A DNA stretch of 54,652 nucleotides from an uncultured Paracoccaceae bacterium (GTDB taxonomy: Bacteria > Pseudomonadota > Alphaproteobacteria > Rhodobacterales > Rhodobacteraceae): contig CALKJA010000195.1 in assembly GCA_937995865.1 (NCBI GenBank), forward strand, positions 1-54,652, given 5' to 3'. A program made the position numbers and the translations under genes. The notes beneath the pieces are model-generated. The model saw nothing but the letters and a program-made list of their open reading frames with translations. It had not been told where the DNA came from and did not search any database. Position 1 is the stretch's first letter; each line of letters begins with the position of its first letter. Positions 17,313 to 27,855 of this stretch are shown piece by piece.

Positions 17313-20159
17313 TCATTCAGCCGCATTCAACATTGCGCGCAAGTAGTGGCCTGTATGGCTGCCTTCGGTATCGGCCACCTGTTCTGGGGTGCCGGTCGCA
17401 ACGATTGTGCCGCCCCCATCGCCGCCTTCTGGACCCACATCAATAATCCAGTCCGCAGTCTTCACCACATCCAGATTGTGTTCAATCACAACAACGGAAT
17501 TTCCCTGTTCCACAAGTTCGTGAAGCACCTCAAGCAGCTTGCGCACATCTTCAAAATGCAGCCCCGTCGTAGGTTCATCCAAGATATAGAGCGTGCGCCC
17601 GGTCGAACGTTTGGCCAATTCTTTCGACAGTTTAACCCGCTGAGCCTCACCGCCCGAAAGCGTCGTCGCTTGCTGACCGACCTTAATATAACCCAGCCCA
17701 ACCCGCATGAGGGCGTCCATCTTTTCGCGAATTGAAGGCACCGCTTGGAAGAAAGCTTGCGCATCTTCTACTGTCATATCAAGGACATCTGCGATGCTCT
17801 TACCCTTAAATTTGATCTCAAGAGTTTCGCGATTGTAACGCGCGCCGTTGCAGGTTTCGCATTCCACATACACATCAGGAAGGAAGTGCATCTCAATCTT
17901 GATAACACCATCACCTTGGCACGCTTCGCAGCGTCCGCCTTTGACGTTAAAACTAAAGCGCCCCGGCTTGTAGCCGCGCGCCTTGGCTTCCGGCAAGCCC
18001 GCAAACCAATCTCGAATTGGGGTGAAGGCCCCGGTGTAAGTCGCTGGATTTGAACGAGGAGTCCTACCAATCGGGCGCTGGTCAATATCGATGACTTTGT
18101 CCAAATGCTCCAACCCTTTGATCGTCTCACAGGGGGCTGGCGTCTGACGCGCACCGTTGAGACGCATCGAGGCAGTCTTGAACAGAGTCTCAATCGTCAG
18201 CGTCGATTTTCCGCCACCCGACACCCCGGTCACACAAGTGAATTTCCCAAGCGGAAACTCGGCTGTGACATTCTTAAGATTATTGCCTGAGGCTTTGATA
18301 ACTTTTAGTTTTTTCTTGTTGCCCTTGCGCCTTTTTGCCGGAACCTCAATCGCGCGTCTTCCGGAAAGATAGTCTCCGGTCATGCTGTTCTCAGTTGCGA
18401 TCACTTGCGCGGGTGTACCCTCGGCCACGACCTGCCCACCATGAACGCCGGCACCTGGGCCAATATCGAACACGTAGTCCGCCTCGCGGATGGCTTCTTC
18501 GTCATGTTCAACGACAATGACTGTGTTGCCTTGGTCTCGCAGGTTCTTCAAAGTTGTGAGCAAACGGCCGTTGTCACGTTGGTGCAGGCCAATCGACGGC
18601 TCGTCTAGCACATACAGAACCCCGGTAAGGCCGGACCCGATCTGAGACGCCAAACGGATGCGTTGGCTTTCGCCACCACTTAGCGTGCCACTTGAACGTG
18701 AGAGCGTAAGATACTCTAAACCAACATTATTTAGAAACCCAAGACGCTCGCGAATTTCCTTGAGAATTGCACGTGCGATTTCATTCTTTTGTTTCGAAAG
18801 CTGCGCTGGAACATCCTCGCACCATTGCGCGGCTTCCCGGATCGACATCTGGACAATCTCACCCACATGCCGTCCTGCGATTTTCACCGCCAGTGCCTCA
18901 GGGCGCAGCCGATAGCCGCCGCAAGCCCCACAAGAGCGGTTGTTTTGATAGCGCTCAAATTCTTCTCGGATCCAGTTGCTATCGGTCTCCCGGTAGCGGC
19001 GCTCCATGTTTGGGATCACTCCTTCGAAGCTGCGGGTCACCTGATAGACGCGCCCGCCTTCATCGTAGCGGAATAAGATCTCATCTTCGCCTGAACCGTA
19101 AAGAAACACTTGCTGCACATGGGCAGGCAAATCTTTCCACAACGTCGCCTTATCGAATTCATAATGCTTGGCGATGGCCGCAATCGTCTGAAGGAAATAC
19201 GGGCTTTTGCCCTTGCGCCACGGGGCCAGTGCACCATCCGCAAGCTTCAGTCCTTGGTCCGGCACAACAAGCCGTTCATCAAAGAACAGCTCATGCCCCA
19301 ATCCGTCACAATCCGGGCACGCCCCAAATGGTGCGTTGAATGAGAACAATCGCGGCTCAATCTCCGGGATTGTGAAACCGCTCACAGGGCACGCAAATCG
19401 CTCTGAAAACGTGATCCGCTCTGGTTCCCCTTCGCTGGGCGCCGTTTCAAGGATCGCAATCCCATCCGCGAGATCCAAGGCTGTGCGCACCGAATCCGCC
19501 AACCGCGTTTCCAGACCTTCACGCACAATGATGCGATCGACCACAACATCGATATCGTGACGATATTTTTTATCAAGCGTTGGCGGTTCGTCGAGTTCAT
19601 AGAACTCGCCATTAACCTTGATCCGTTGGAACCCTTGCTTACGGAGCTCCAGCATTTCTTTTCGATACTCTCCTTTGCGGTCGCGAATGATCGGCGCCAA
19701 AAGATAGCCGCGCGTGCCCTCTTCCATCGCCATGATGCGGTCCACCATGTCCTGCACCTGTTGGGCCTCAATCGGCTCACCTGTGGCTGGCGAATATGGC
19801 GTCCCTGCGCGCGCAAACAAAAGGCGCATATAGTCGTAGATTTCCGTCACCGTCCCCACGGTTGAACGGGGGTTTTTTGAGGTTGTCTTTTGCTCAATCG
19901 AGATGGCCGGCGACAGGCCGCTGATATGATCAACGTCAGGTTTTTCCATCATATCAAGGAATTGGCGTGCATACGCGCTGAGCGATTCCACATAACGCCG
20001 CTGGCCTTCGGCATAGATCGTGTCAAACGCTAGGGACGACTTACCAGAGCCCGAAAGGCCGGTAATCACCACCAACTGATCACGCGGAATATCAACGTCA
20101 ATGCCTTTAAGGTTGTGCTCACGCGCACCACGGACTTCGATCTTTTTCAGCTCTGGCAT
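17313..20159 (-). CDS. uvrA: Excinuclease ABC subunit A
   Basis: 948 residues, the damage-recognition ATPase of nucleotide excision repair, working with UvrB and UvrC in the cytoplasm. There are two ABC modules: Walker [13 protein letters not shown] (about 34-45) and [10 protein letters not shown] (about 640), and signatures [12 protein letters not shown] and [12 protein letters not shown]. The C-terminal zinc finger is intact (CEACQGDG ... CETCNG). In the N-terminal one the first pair reads CPVS, with Ser for the second Cys, while CPDC is kept. I believe other alphaproteobacteria share this. GGGGG precedes the ATG, and an SOS box lies at 20225-20239. Confidence 0.97.
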   Translation of the reverse strand: MPELKKIEVRGAREHNLKGIDVDIPRDQLVVITGLSGSGKSSLAFDTIYAEGQRRYVESLSAYARQFLDMMEKPDVDHISGLSPAISIEQKTTSKNPRSTVGTVTEIYDYMRLLFARAGTPYSPATGEPIEAQQVQDMVDRIMAMEEGTRGYLLAPIIRDRKGEYRKEMLELRKQGFQRIKVNGEFYELDEPPTLDKKYRHDIDVVVDRIIVREGLETRLADSVRTALDLADGIAILETAPSEGEPERITFSERFACPVSGFTIPEIEPRLFSFNAPFGACPDCDGLGHELFFDERLVVPDQGLKLADGALAPWRKGKSPYFLQTIAAIAKHYEFDKATLWKDLPAHVQQVFLYGSGEDEILFRYDEGGRVYQVTRSFEGVIPNMERRYRETDSNWIREEFERYQNNRSCGACGGYRLRPEALAVKIAGRHVGEIVQMSIREAAQWCEDVPAQLSKQKNEIARAILKEIRERLGFLNNVGLEYLTLSRSSGTLSGGESQRIRLASQIGSGLTGVLYVLDEPSIGLHQRDNGRLLTTLKNLRDQGNTVIVVEHDEEAIREADYVFDIGPGAGVHGGQVVAEGTPAQVIATENSMTGDYLSGRRAIEVPAKRRKGNKKKLKVIKASGNNLKNVTAEFPLGKFTCVTGVSGGGKSTLTIETLFKTASMRLNGARQTPAPCETIKGLEHLDKVIDIDQRPIGRTPRSNPATYTGAFTPIRDWFAGLPEAKARGYKPGRFSFNVKGGRCEACQGDGVIKIEMHFLPDVYVECETCNGARYNRETLEIKFKGKSIADVLDMTVEDAQAFFQAVPSIREKMDALMRVGLGYIKVGQQATTLSGGEAQRVKLSKELAKRSTGRTLYILDEPTTGLHFEDVRKLLEVLHELVEQGNSVVVIEHNLDVVKTADWIIDVGPEGGDGGGTIVATGTPEQVADTEGSHTGHYLRAMLNAAE

Positions 20160-20224
20160 GACGCCCCCATAGTCTTACCCGCCTTACATAGGCCGCAGAG
20201 CCGCGCGAGCCAATGGAAAAGTGT

Positions 20225-20239
20225 GAACATTGAGTGAAC
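20225..20239 (-). promoter_or_regulatory. LexA (SOS) box upstream of uvrA
   Basis: Read on the minus strand this is GTTC-ACTCAAT-GTTC, an exact match to the alphaproteobacterial LexA box GTTC-N7-GTTC. It lies 66 bases upstream of the uvrA start codon, so damage induction of uvrA is expected. Confidence 0.82.
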
Positions 20240-20254
20240 ATACGGCCCAAAGGA

Positions 20255-21373
20255 TCAGGATGTAAGCCGGCGCGAAACCCAAATGGCCATGACCAACCCG
20301 GCCAGAGGCAAGACAACAAGCAATCCCCAAAGCCCAGGCGCGCCTGTAAGTGCAATAGCAAAGGCAAAGAGCGGCGTGCCCGTGCCGGTGCCAACATTGC
20401 CAAGCTGCGCAATTGCGCCGGTTGCGCGGGCTTGCGCACCTGAGGTCACATTCCACGCAGGGATCGCCGCAAAGCAGGCTCCCGGAACCAGCCCCATGCC
20501 AATAAACATTGGATAGACCGCCCAAATCCCGCCCCACATGAGAACCGCGCCACTGCCCAGCAAGATCCCATAGCCAAGCATCATCACATGCCTTGGCTCA
20601 AGGCTCCGGCACAACCACCCGCCGGCAAATGTGCCCGCCAGTGAGATCAACGGCAAAGAAACGGCAAGATCAGGCCGCTCGAGGATCTGAGGGAGAAAGG
20701 TCACCGTTGCCACAAAAAGCATCGTGTAGAACAAAAAAACTAAGCCCGGCCCGGCAAGTGATGCAGAGCGATACGCCTCAACATGGGCTGCTACAAAATG
20801 GATTGGACGATCTTCGGCATCGCTTAGCGGAAGCAGAAAGATCAAAGCCAGCCCAAGCGCAAGAAACGCAGCCCCATGAGCAAAAAACAGTGCCGGGATA
20901 CCGCCCATTGCAAGCAACGGAGGAAAAAGAAGTGCCGCGAGCGAAAACGCGACTCCAAAAAACATCGCCCAGATGGACATGACCACTGGCCGGTCTTTTG
21001 GCAGAGACACCGCTGCCATTGTCGGCGGAACAGCAACAACCAAAGCAAGATGCGAAAGCCCTTCAAGCGCGCGGAGCGGCACCATAAGCCAAAACGGCGG
21101 CAAGAACGCACCAAGCGCGGATACGATCGCCCCCAGTGCCAACGCGCCAAGGATCACCCGGCGCGTCCCTAGCTTTGCAACAAATGCGCCAGCCACAACC
21201 CCAAGTGCCACACCAACAAGGCTAACAAGCGACACAAAAAACGAAACAACCTCAAGAGAGCGGCCATAATGCGCCGCCAGCGCGTCAAGCGTGAGCGATA
21301 CTTTGATAAATTGCATCGCGGCCATCAGCCCAACTGCAAAGAGCAAAGTGATTAGGCCCCAACGCGTCTTCAT
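20255..21373 (-). CDS. MFS transporter
   Basis: 372 residues with about twelve hydrophobic segments, starting RWGLITLLFAVGLMAAMQFI. An MFS-type loop (AKLGTRRVILGALALG) lies between helices 2 and 3. Major facilitator proteins are proton-driven carriers in the inner membrane. Arginine-poor helices rich in Ala/Leu give no substrate clue. I chose the ATG at 21373 with AAAGGAAC upstream; the frame stays open further upstream without family support. It sits downstream of lpd on the same strand but separated by over 200 bases with hairpins. Confidence 0.85.
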   Translation of the reverse strand: MKTRWGLITLLFAVGLMAAMQFIKVSLTLDALAAHYGRSLEVVSFFVSLVSLVGVALGVVAGAFVAKLGTRRVILGALALGAIVSALGAFLPPFWLMVPLRALEGLSHLALVVAVPPTMAAVSLPKDRPVVMSIWAMFFGVAFSLAALLFPPLLAMGGIPALFFAHGAAFLALGLALIFLLPLSDAEDRPIHFVAAHVEAYRSASLAGPGLVFLFYTMLFVATVTFLPQILERPDLAVSLPLISLAGTFAGGWLCRSLEPRHVMMLGYGILLGSGAVLMWGGIWAVYPMFIGMGLVPGACFAAIPAWNVTSGAQARATGAIAQLGNVGTGTGTPLFAFAIALTGAPGLWGLLVVLPLAGLVMAIWVSRRLTS

Positions 21374-21476
21374 AACCTGTTCCTTTGCCGCATCCACCGT
21401 CAGCAGATGCCATCGTCGTGCAGTCGTGGGCCGCAGGCACTCCCACTGGCGTAAACGCACAGCTGATCTGCGCGCG

Positions 21477-21496
21477 AAGGATTTTCCAAAATCCTT
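21477..21496. repeat. Hairpin-forming inverted repeat upstream of the MFS gene
   Basis: AAGGATTTTCCAAAATCCTT has perfect 9-bp arms around CC, about 105 bases before the MFS start codon. It could be an operator or an RNA hairpin. No T tract follows. Confidence 0.4.
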
Positions 21497-21552
21497 GTAC
21501 GTCTTTGAAGACCACGGACTTGGTCACGCGTCTACCCGCGCAATGAGGTATG

Positions 21553-21575
21553 CGGTCCGCTAAACTTGCGGACCG
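21553..21575 (-). terminator. Hairpin after lpd (possible terminator without T tract)
   Basis: CGGTCCGC (21553-21560) and GCGGACCG (21568-21575) make a perfect 8-bp GC-rich stem starting 7 bases after the lpd stop. No U run follows on the minus strand, so termination would be inefficient or Rho-assisted. Confidence 0.45.
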
Positions 21576-21581
21576 GGCCGT

Positions 21582-22979
21582 TCAAAAGTGGATGGCGCGG
21601 TCCCATGCATCGAGCACACTCTCGTGCATCATCTCAGACAAGGTTGGGTGTGGGAAAACAGTTTCCATCAGATCTTGCTCGGTGGTCTCAAGCTTTTGCC
21701 CCACCACATAGCCCTGAATAAGCTCGGTGACTTCTGCGCCCACCATATGCGCGCCAAGCAGCTCGCCCGTTTTCGCGTCAAACACAGTTTTGACCAGCCC
21801 CTCAGGCTCGCCCAGAGCAATTGCTTTGCCATTGCCGATGAATGGGAAGCGGCCAACCTTGATTGCACGGCCTGTTTCCTTGGCTTTCGCCTCAGTAAGG
21901 CCCACGCTTGCCACTTGCGGGTGGCAGTATGTGCATCCTGCGATGCTTTCTGGTTTTACAGGGTGCACATTGTTTTTGCCTGCGATCAATTCCGCAACCA
22001 TCACGCCCTCATGCGAGGCTTTGTGGGCAAGCCAAGGTGCGCCGGCGATGTCGCCAATTGCAAAAACGCCCTCGACGCCCGTCCGGCAATATTCGTCTGT
22101 CACCACATGTGTGCGGTCAATTTTTACACCCAGAGCTTCGAGGCCCAGCCCTTCGACATTGCCCACAATGCCCACGGCCGAAATCACCGTATCGACCTCC
22201 ATCGCCTGCATTTTGCCGTTTACTTCGATATGGGCAGTCACTTTGTCTTTGGCGCGGTCCAGCTTCTTGACCATCGCCTTTTGCAAGATTTTCATCCCCT
22301 GCTTTTCAAAGCTCTTCTTGGCAAAGGCACTGATCTCTTCATCTTCGACGGGCAGGATACGGTCCATTACCTCAACAACTGTCGTTTCAGCGCCAAGCGT
22401 ATTGTAGAAGCTTGCAAATTCAATGCCGATCGCGCCCGAGCCGATGACCAGCAGCTTTTTGGGCATATATTTGGGCGTCAATGCCGCCTTATAGGTCCAA
22501 ACGCGGTCACCATCGGCCTCAAGGCCCGGCAATTCACGTGCCCGCGCACCCGTTGCCAGAATGATATTTTTGGCCGTCAGAGCTTCGGTGCCTTTTTCCG
22601 TCTTAACGCTGACCTTGCCTTTGCCGGTGACCGTGGCCTCGCCCATGAAAGCCGTAACTTTGTTTTTCTTGATCAGGTGGCCCACGCCGCCGCTCAACTG
22701 TTTGGCAACTCCGCGCGACCGTGCGACAACGGCATCCAGGTCATAATCGATGCCAGTTGCAGACAGGCCAAATTCCTTGGCCCGGTGCATCAGATGAAAG
22801 ACTTCGGACGAGCGCAGCATTGCTTTGGTTGGGATACATCCCCAGTTCAGGCAAATACCGCCCATATGCTCACGTTCAACTACGGCAACCTTCAGACCAA
22901 GTTGCGCGCCCCGGATGGCAGCCACATAGCCGCCCGGCCCGGCACCAATCACGATCATATCAAAGGTTTTATCGGCCAT
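21582..22979 (-). CDS. lpd: Dihydrolipoyl dehydrogenase (E3)
   Basis: 465 residues. The FAD site is VIGAGPGGYVAAIRGAQLG (10-28). The redox disulfide is C43-C48 in GICLNWGCIPTK. The NAD site VIGSGAIGIEFASF, the FAD site AIGDIAGAPWLAHKA and the C-terminal base pair in FPHPTLSEMMHE are all present. E3 reoxidises dihydrolipoamide in 2-oxoacid dehydrogenase and glycine cleavage complexes. No E1/E2 gene is nearby, so it may be a shared E3. I chose MADKTFD at 22979 as start; an upstream ATG at 22997 is open but lies in the dyad. The 36-bp dyad at 22991-23026 ends at the ribosome site. Confidence 0.95.
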   Translation of the reverse strand: MADKTFDMIVIGAGPGGYVAAIRGAQLGLKVAVVEREHMGGICLNWGCIPTKAMLRSSEVFHLMHRAKEFGLSATGIDYDLDAVVARSRGVAKQLSGGVGHLIKKNKVTAFMGEATVTGKGKVSVKTEKGTEALTAKNIILATGARARELPGLEADGDRVWTYKAALTPKYMPKKLLVIGSGAIGIEFASFYNTLGAETTVVEVMDRILPVEDEEISAFAKKSFEKQGMKILQKAMVKKLDRAKDKVTAHIEVNGKMQAMEVDTVISAVGIVGNVEGLGLEALGVKIDRTHVVTDEYCRTGVEGVFAIGDIAGAPWLAHKASHEGVMVAELIAGKNNVHPVKPESIAGCTYCHPQVASVGLTEAKAKETGRAIKVGRFPFIGNGKAIALGEPEGLVKTVFDAKTGELLGAHMVGAEVTELIQGYVVGQKLETTEQDLMETVFPHPTLSEMMHESVLDAWDRAIHF

Positions 22980-22990
22980 ATTCACGTCTC

Positions 22991-23026
22991 CCATCAAATT
23001 TGTTTAACGTTAAACAATCTTGATGG
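22991..23026. promoter_or_regulatory. 36-bp near-perfect dyad abutting the lpd ribosome-binding site
   Basis: The core TTGTTTAACGTTAAACAA (23000-23017) is a perfect 18-base palindrome centred on CG. Two bases outside it on each side are mismatched. Outer arms CCATCAA (22991-22997) and TTGATGG (23020-23026) then match again, so 16 of 18 pairs agree. On the minus strand the dyad runs directly into GGGAG, the lpd Shine-Dalgarno. It may be a LacI-type operator or, if transcribed, a hairpin occluding translation start. Confidence 0.65.
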
Positions 23027-23109
23027 TGTCCGAAACTGCGTTTTTGGCCGCACCCTTGAAAAGCCGCTATGCGCTGCGCGAATGGGCCCAGCGTGTAGGC
23101 GTGCCATTG

Positions 23110-23685
23110 TCAGGCCGTGGTCAGTTCCTGCAAGACAGTACCATAGCCGCCCATCGCAATGTATTCGCGCTCTGGCCCGCTGGAACGCCGCTTCAAAGCC
23201 TCGTTGCGTGTTGGGAAACGTCCATAGCGGCGAATAACCTCGCGATGTGCGCGTGCATGCCCAAGATGCATGGGTCCGTTGATCGGCATCCGTGTCATAA
23301 ACAACCGCACGGCACGGTCTTGATCTGACAAGTTTTCAGAATGCATCAGCGGCATGTAAAAGAATTGCCGCGCGGGTTCATCGATCTTGCAATCCCAACC
23401 CTTTGAAACCGACATTTTGGCCGCAGCTAATGCACGTTGGTCCGAACCAAACGCCTGCCCGCTTTCGCGGAACATGTTTCTTGGAAGCTGGTCCATAAGG
23501 ATAATATAAGCCAAGGCCCCCGACGCAAATGTCAGCCAAAGCCCACAGGCCCCACGCATTGCGCCTTGGTAGGACGTCAGGAATTCTTTGCGACACTTTT
23601 CATCAAGCGCCTCGCCCCCTGAATACCAGCCCTTAGGTCCAACTTCATCCAGCCAAAAGGCCAGTACTTCTTCCGGCGATTTCAT
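23110..23685 (-). CDS. DUF924 family protein
   Basis: 191 residues beginning MKSPEEVLAFWLDEVGPKGWY, the DUF924 opening. LILMDQLPRNMFR-type and YMPLMHSENLSDQD blocks and an HARAHREVIRRYGRFPTRN segment follow. All three are characteristic of this family of helical, TPR-like proteins whose biochemical role is unknown. The start at 23685 has GAGG upstream on the minus strand. It lies directly upstream of lpd, 84 bases from the dyad, and may or may not be cotranscribed. Confidence 0.85.
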   Translation of the reverse strand: MKSPEEVLAFWLDEVGPKGWYSGGEALDEKCRKEFLTSYQGAMRGACGLWLTFASGALAYIILMDQLPRNMFRESGQAFGSDQRALAAAKMSVSKGWDCKIDEPARQFFYMPLMHSENLSDQDRAVRLFMTRMPINGPMHLGHARAHREVIRRYGRFPTRNEALKRRSSGPEREYIAMGGYGTVLQELTTA

Positions 23686-23773
23686 CTTGTTAACCTCAAA
23701 ATCGTTCGCGGCCACGTTTGCCACGCCTTGCGCATCTGTCAAGAAGCACATGAGCTATTGCGCGTGGATCACC

Positions 23774-25072
23774 CTATGGCTGTGGTTCTCCGGGCGCATT
23801 GGGCTCGTCTATAGCCTCGGCCGCTTCTTCCACTGCTTCGGCATAGACATCCTGAGCAACCTCAACCGCAACCGGGGATGCGCTTGGCAAAATCGGGGCA
23901 TAGGACGTGGCTTCATAATCGTCTTCGGCGTAGGCCGAGGCACGCCGTGTCATCCGGTAGCCCGCATAAGCAGAGACACCCAGCATCAACACCGCGATGA
24001 ACAAGAAAAAGCCTTCGGGGCCCAAAACCCCCATCGTCCAACCTGTCACAAGCGGTCCGGCGATTGCGCCCAAGCCATTGATAAATATCAACCCGCCCGA
24101 GGCAGCAGCCATGTCCTCGTAGTCAAGAAAGTCATTCGTATACGCAAGGAGAAGCGCATAAAGCGGGTTGCTGGACCCTCCGATCAAAAAGCCTACCACC
24201 ATAACCAAAGGCAGCGAGTACGGAAGCAAAAACGCCGCAATGCCAGCAACGCCACCGATGGCTGAAACACCCAAGATCACAATACGCCGGTCCATACGAT
24301 CACTCAACCAGCCGATCGGAAATTGAAGCACAACAGCGCCCACATAGATCGATGTAACAAAGATGGCGATCTCGCGGACACTCATGCCAACTTGCGTGGC
24401 ATAGACTGCAGCCATACCGAACTGCGCAGAAAAGACCCCGCCCAAAAGGATCATCCCGACGCAACCAAGCGGCGAAGCCTCATAGAGTTGCCTAAGGGTC
24501 ATTGGCTTAGTGGAGTCAAACGCTGGCGTGGGAGACACCGACAGTAAAATCGGCGCAAAAGCGAGCGAAACAAGAACAGACGGGATGATGAACAGCTCAT
24601 ACCCAGCAGGATCGCCAAATCCGATAATACCTTGTGCGATCACGATGCCCGTCATCTGAACGATCATATAAAGCGAAAGCGCGCGACCACGGTTTTCTGT
24701 AGTTGTCGCGTTGTTCAGCCAGCTTTCGGCGGTCACGTAAACGCCAGAAAAGGCAAATCCGATGATTGCCCGACCAATTGTCCAGCTGATCGGGTCGGTG
24801 AGAACAGGAAACAAGATTAGAACGGCTGAAATCAGCGATCCAAGCGCCGCAAAGACCCGCACATGTCCGACCCGGCGGATAAGCTCCGGTGTCGCTCGCG
24901 ACCCCCCAAGAAAACCTGCGAAATACGCCGACATAACGATCGACATCTCAAGGGTCGAAAAGCCCTCGATATCGCCACGGACGCCCAACAACGTGCCCTG
25001 AAGCCCATTGCCAATCATCAAAAGCCCCATTCCCAGCAAAAGGGCCCATGCACTTCCAACCACGCTTCGCAT
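23774..25072 (-). CDS. MFS transporter, YcaD-like
   Basis: About 432 residues with twelve membrane segments, beginning WALLLGMGLLMIGNGLQGT and containing FAGFLGGSRATPELIRRVGH and IGRAIIGFAFSGVYVTAESWLN. This resembles the YcaD-type major facilitator subgroup. A cytoplasmic C-terminal tail of about 60 residues is acidic and alanine-rich (EAVEEAAEAIDEPN). GGAGG lies six bases before the ATG at 25072; another ATG immediately upstream (25075) is too close to that site. The substrate is unknown. Confidence 0.87.
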   Translation of the reverse strand: MRSVVGSAWALLLGMGLLMIGNGLQGTLLGVRGDIEGFSTLEMSIVMSAYFAGFLGGSRATPELIRRVGHVRVFAALGSLISAVLILFPVLTDPISWTIGRAIIGFAFSGVYVTAESWLNNATTTENRGRALSLYMIVQMTGIVIAQGIIGFGDPAGYELFIIPSVLVSLAFAPILLSVSPTPAFDSTKPMTLRQLYEASPLGCVGMILLGGVFSAQFGMAAVYATQVGMSVREIAIFVTSIYVGAVVLQFPIGWLSDRMDRRIVILGVSAIGGVAGIAAFLLPYSLPLVMVVGFLIGGSSNPLYALLLAYTNDFLDYEDMAAASGGLIFINGLGAIAGPLVTGWTMGVLGPEGFFLFIAVLMLGVSAYAGYRMTRRASAYAEDDYEATSYAPILPSASPVAVEVAQDVYAEAVEEAAEAIDEPNAPGEPQP

Positions 25073-25152
25073 CATCGGCCTCCATTGGCTTGCGCTTCAT
25101 GGCCGCTTTGGGCTGATTCCATACGTTCGTCTAGTAGAGAACCGACACAAGT

Positions 25153-26778
25153 TTAGCCGCCGGCGGACCCTGCCTGTGCTGCGTCCCAATTACGTACTTT
25201 TAATGCATCTGGGCTGATCCAAAAATCCAAAATACCCATGTCGCAAAACTGCATTGAAAGTGCTTGATCGCTATCGAGTTGAAGCAACCTGACACCGTGG
25301 CCGCCGGTTTCATTTGTGGGCGATCCCGGCGCACCAAGCATGATGTGCTGCGAATAATGTATCGCAGGCCCTATCCCGCTCTTGGCCGCTTCAACAACTT
25401 CCGGCGGGATTGCGACAAGCATCTCAGGGTTCTCCCACGCCCGACCAACCCAATACTTGACCCCTTGCATAAGAGTGTTCACCACCTTCCGGGGCCCATA
25501 GGCGCTGTCCGCCATCGCTTGCATAAGTTGGTCAAACTGATCCAGCAAATCATCCGAAAGCGCCGCGTCGGGCGCAAGATCAAGCCCTTGCAATTCGGCC
25601 AGAAAAGCTTGGCTAAGATCATGCTGGGCACGATTTTTTGCCTGTAGCGCGTTTGCATTTGCGTCAACTTGTGCGTCTTGGGCGGTTTGGTGCTGCTTTA
25701 GGCGCTCATGCGCTTCCAGCCTTCGGGTTGCATCTTGCAGAACAACAGCCGCTGAAATCCTAGCAATTCCAGCACACCACGGGGCACGTCCGGCCCATGC
25801 TTTGGGCACCCAAGCAATGCGCCGGGCCCCATCTTGATCTCTTGTCTCTGTCACAATCGGTGGAGCGACCTCTTCAGCAGCTTCGCCGAGAATCGCTTTG
25901 CGGGCGGCCTCTTGAGCTTCGCTGACAGCCTCAAAGTAGCCAGAAGAATAGCCAATTTCGGCACCTAATTCATCATCAGTGCGCCATGTGTTGATCACAT
26001 GCCCTGTGATTGGCCAACGCGGATAATGGCAGGGCGCGGCTATGTCTGAAGGATTTTGACGATAAGGCGATGGTTGTCCGTTTTCGTGATCAAGCGGCGG
26101 CAATCCTTCAGGCAAAGATGCAAAAGCCGTGTTGGCGGGCAAATTCGGCGAATACACAACCAGCCCGCCATCTGCGCGGCGCGGCCCGGACGCATCAGCA
26201 TCCACCGCAGCCCCTTTGGGCGGGAAATCATCAAAGGCGAGCGACATTTCCAGATCAATATCAGCATAGAAATTCAACACACCTGTGGCGGGCAATGGGT
26301 TCCCTTCAAAGCGCGGCATATCTGCAAGATCAATTTGCGCAATATGGTGGTAGGGTCGCCCGGTTTTGGGCCGGGTGGGCCATGTGTTGCCCGGCGCAAG
26401 TTGCGGTGTGCCGCCAAGGAAAGACCGCCCTTGCGCGTCTTGTGTGATCCAAACCCGTCGGAGCAGGATCGCTGGCGTGCACTCTTGCTGCATGCGATCC
26501 GCAATAGCCTTTTCGCTCAATTTTGGCTTTGGCTTAGCAGGAGCAGGAGCGTTTGGTTTTGATCCCTGCCACGGCGTCCGTTTGCGCGGCCCCAATTGAG
26601 CCTGCAACCAACGTTGTACAAAGCCAAATCGAAGCAAAACATTCGCAACGATGGCCAGAGCGGCGAGACCCAAACCAAGCTTGGATTGCCCAAGCGCAAA
26701 TGCGCCCAAGGCCAAGCCACAAATCGCCAGAACGTAGACCGTGGCCCAGCCTTCTGAATCAGCAGGTTTCTTAGACAT
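25153..26778 (-). CDS. DUF1963 (YwqG-like) protein with N-terminal membrane anchor
   Basis: 541 residues. Two hydrophobic helices lie near 13-50, then a basic/proline linker (about 60-85). A large soluble region follows whose [37 protein letters not shown] start and C-terminal [30 protein letters not shown] match DUF1963. A central helical insert rich in Gln/Ala (about 340-420) separates the halves. Known DUF1963 proteins are soluble and of unknown function, so the membrane anchor is notable. The ATG at 26778 overlaps the queA stop by 8 bases, implying coupled translation. The role is unknown. Confidence 0.8.
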   Translation of the reverse strand: MSKKPADSEGWATVYVLAICGLALGAFALGQSKLGLGLAALAIVANVLLRFGFVQRWLQAQLGPRKRTPWQGSKPNAPAPAKPKPKLSEKAIADRMQQECTPAILLRRVWITQDAQGRSFLGGTPQLAPGNTWPTRPKTGRPYHHIAQIDLADMPRFEGNPLPATGVLNFYADIDLEMSLAFDDFPPKGAAVDADASGPRRADGGLVVYSPNLPANTAFASLPEGLPPLDHENGQPSPYRQNPSDIAAPCHYPRWPITGHVINTWRTDDELGAEIGYSSGYFEAVSEAQEAARKAILGEAAEEVAPPIVTETRDQDGARRIAWVPKAWAGRAPWCAGIARISAAVVLQDATRRLEAHERLKQHQTAQDAQVDANANALQAKNRAQHDLSQAFLAELQGLDLAPDAALSDDLLDQFDQLMQAMADSAYGPRKVVNTLMQGVKYWVGRAWENPEMLVAIPPEVVEAAKSGIGPAIHYSQHIMLGAPGSPTNETGGHGVRLLQLDSDQALSMQFCDMGILDFWISPDALKVRNWDAAQAGSAGG

Positions 26779-27832
26779 CGGCGCAATCCGGCCAAAGCAA
26801 TGACGCATCACCATAGCTGAAAAAACGATACTGCTCGGTGATTGCATGGCTATAGGTGGCATCAACTCGATCTTTGCCGATCAAGGCAGAGACCAGCATC
26901 ATTAAGGTTGATTTGGGCAGGTGAAAATTTGTCATCAAGCCATCACATACATTGAAATCGAATCCCGGTTTTATAAAGATATCTGTGTCACCCACCCAAG
27001 GTTGGATTTCGCCACTACGGCTCGCCGTTTCCAAAAGCCGCAGTGCCGTCGTCCCAACGGGAATGACACGCCCACCCATTGCGCGGGTCTGGGCAATCTC
27101 TGCCGCCGCTTTGGCGTTCACCTCTCCCCATTCGCTGTGCATCTTGTGCTGCGTAATATCGTCGACCTTGACCGGCAAAAACGTGCCCGCCCCCACATGC
27201 AGGGTGACAAAGCTGTGCTCCACACCGCGCCGGGTCAGGCTAGCCATGACGCCATCATCGAAATGGAGGGACGCCGTTGGCGCGGCCACAGCGCCTTTGT
27301 GCTTTGCAAAGATCGGCTGATAGTCTTCATGATCTTGCGCATCCGCAGCGCGTTTGGCCGCGATGTAGGGCGGCAACGGCATTTTCCCCGCCGCATCAAG
27401 AGCCACATCAAAATCGTCACCCGATAAACCAAATCGCAAGCGGGCCTGCCCATCGAATTTGCCGGTCAAAGTCGCGCTGAGCGCCGGGGTAAAGACGATC
27501 TGTTCGCCCTCTTTCACTTTACGCAGCGGCTTGATCAAAGCGTCCCATTGGCCATCAGCCGTTGGTGCAAGCAGTGTTACTTCTATCCCTGCAGTCACCG
27601 CGCCTTGAGCGCTGTCGCGCTGGCGCGTGCCGAAAAGCCGTGCCGGGATCACTTTGGTATTGTTGAAAACCAGACGATCGCTCGGTCGTAGATGGTCCGC
27701 CAAATCGCGTACGATCGCGTCGCGAAGCCCACCTTTTCGCGAAACAAGTAGCCGCGCAGCAGAACGCGGCTTTGCGGGCCGGGTCGCGATCAGCGCCTCT
27801 GGCAAATCGAAATCAAAGTCACTTAGCTTCAC
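26771..27832 (-). CDS. queA: S-adenosylmethionine:tRNA ribosyltransferase-isomerase
   Basis: 353 residues. QueA transfers the ribosyl part of S-adenosylmethionine to preQ1-modified tRNA to make epoxyqueuosine. Conserved blocks seen: [59 protein letters not shown], and [21 protein letters not shown] near the end. It lies between the AsmA-like gene (23 bases upstream) and the DUF1963 gene (overlapping), all on the same strand. Confidence 0.96.
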   Translation of the reverse strand: MKLSDFDFDLPEALIATRPAKPRSAARLLVSRKGGLRDAIVRDLADHLRPSDRLVFNNTKVIPARLFGTRQRDSAQGAVTAGIEVTLLAPTADGQWDALIKPLRKVKEGEQIVFTPALSATLTGKFDGQARLRFGLSGDDFDVALDAAGKMPLPPYIAAKRAADAQDHEDYQPIFAKHKGAVAAPTASLHFDDGVMASLTRRGVEHSFVTLHVGAGTFLPVKVDDITQHKMHSEWGEVNAKAAAEIAQTRAMGGRVIPVGTTALRLLETASRSGEIQPWVGDTDIFIKPGFDFNVCDGLMTNFHLPKSTLMMLVSALIGKDRVDATYSHAITEQYRFFSYGDASLLWPDCADV

Positions 27833-27855
27833 CTGCGCACCCGCTTTGCTGCTTT

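Noticed and set aside
21588..23237. A 549-codon open frame on the plus strand opposite lpd
   Set aside because: It lies antisense to a fully convincing lpd and is rich in Cys, His and Phe without any domain. GC-rich codon use commonly leaves such a frame open.
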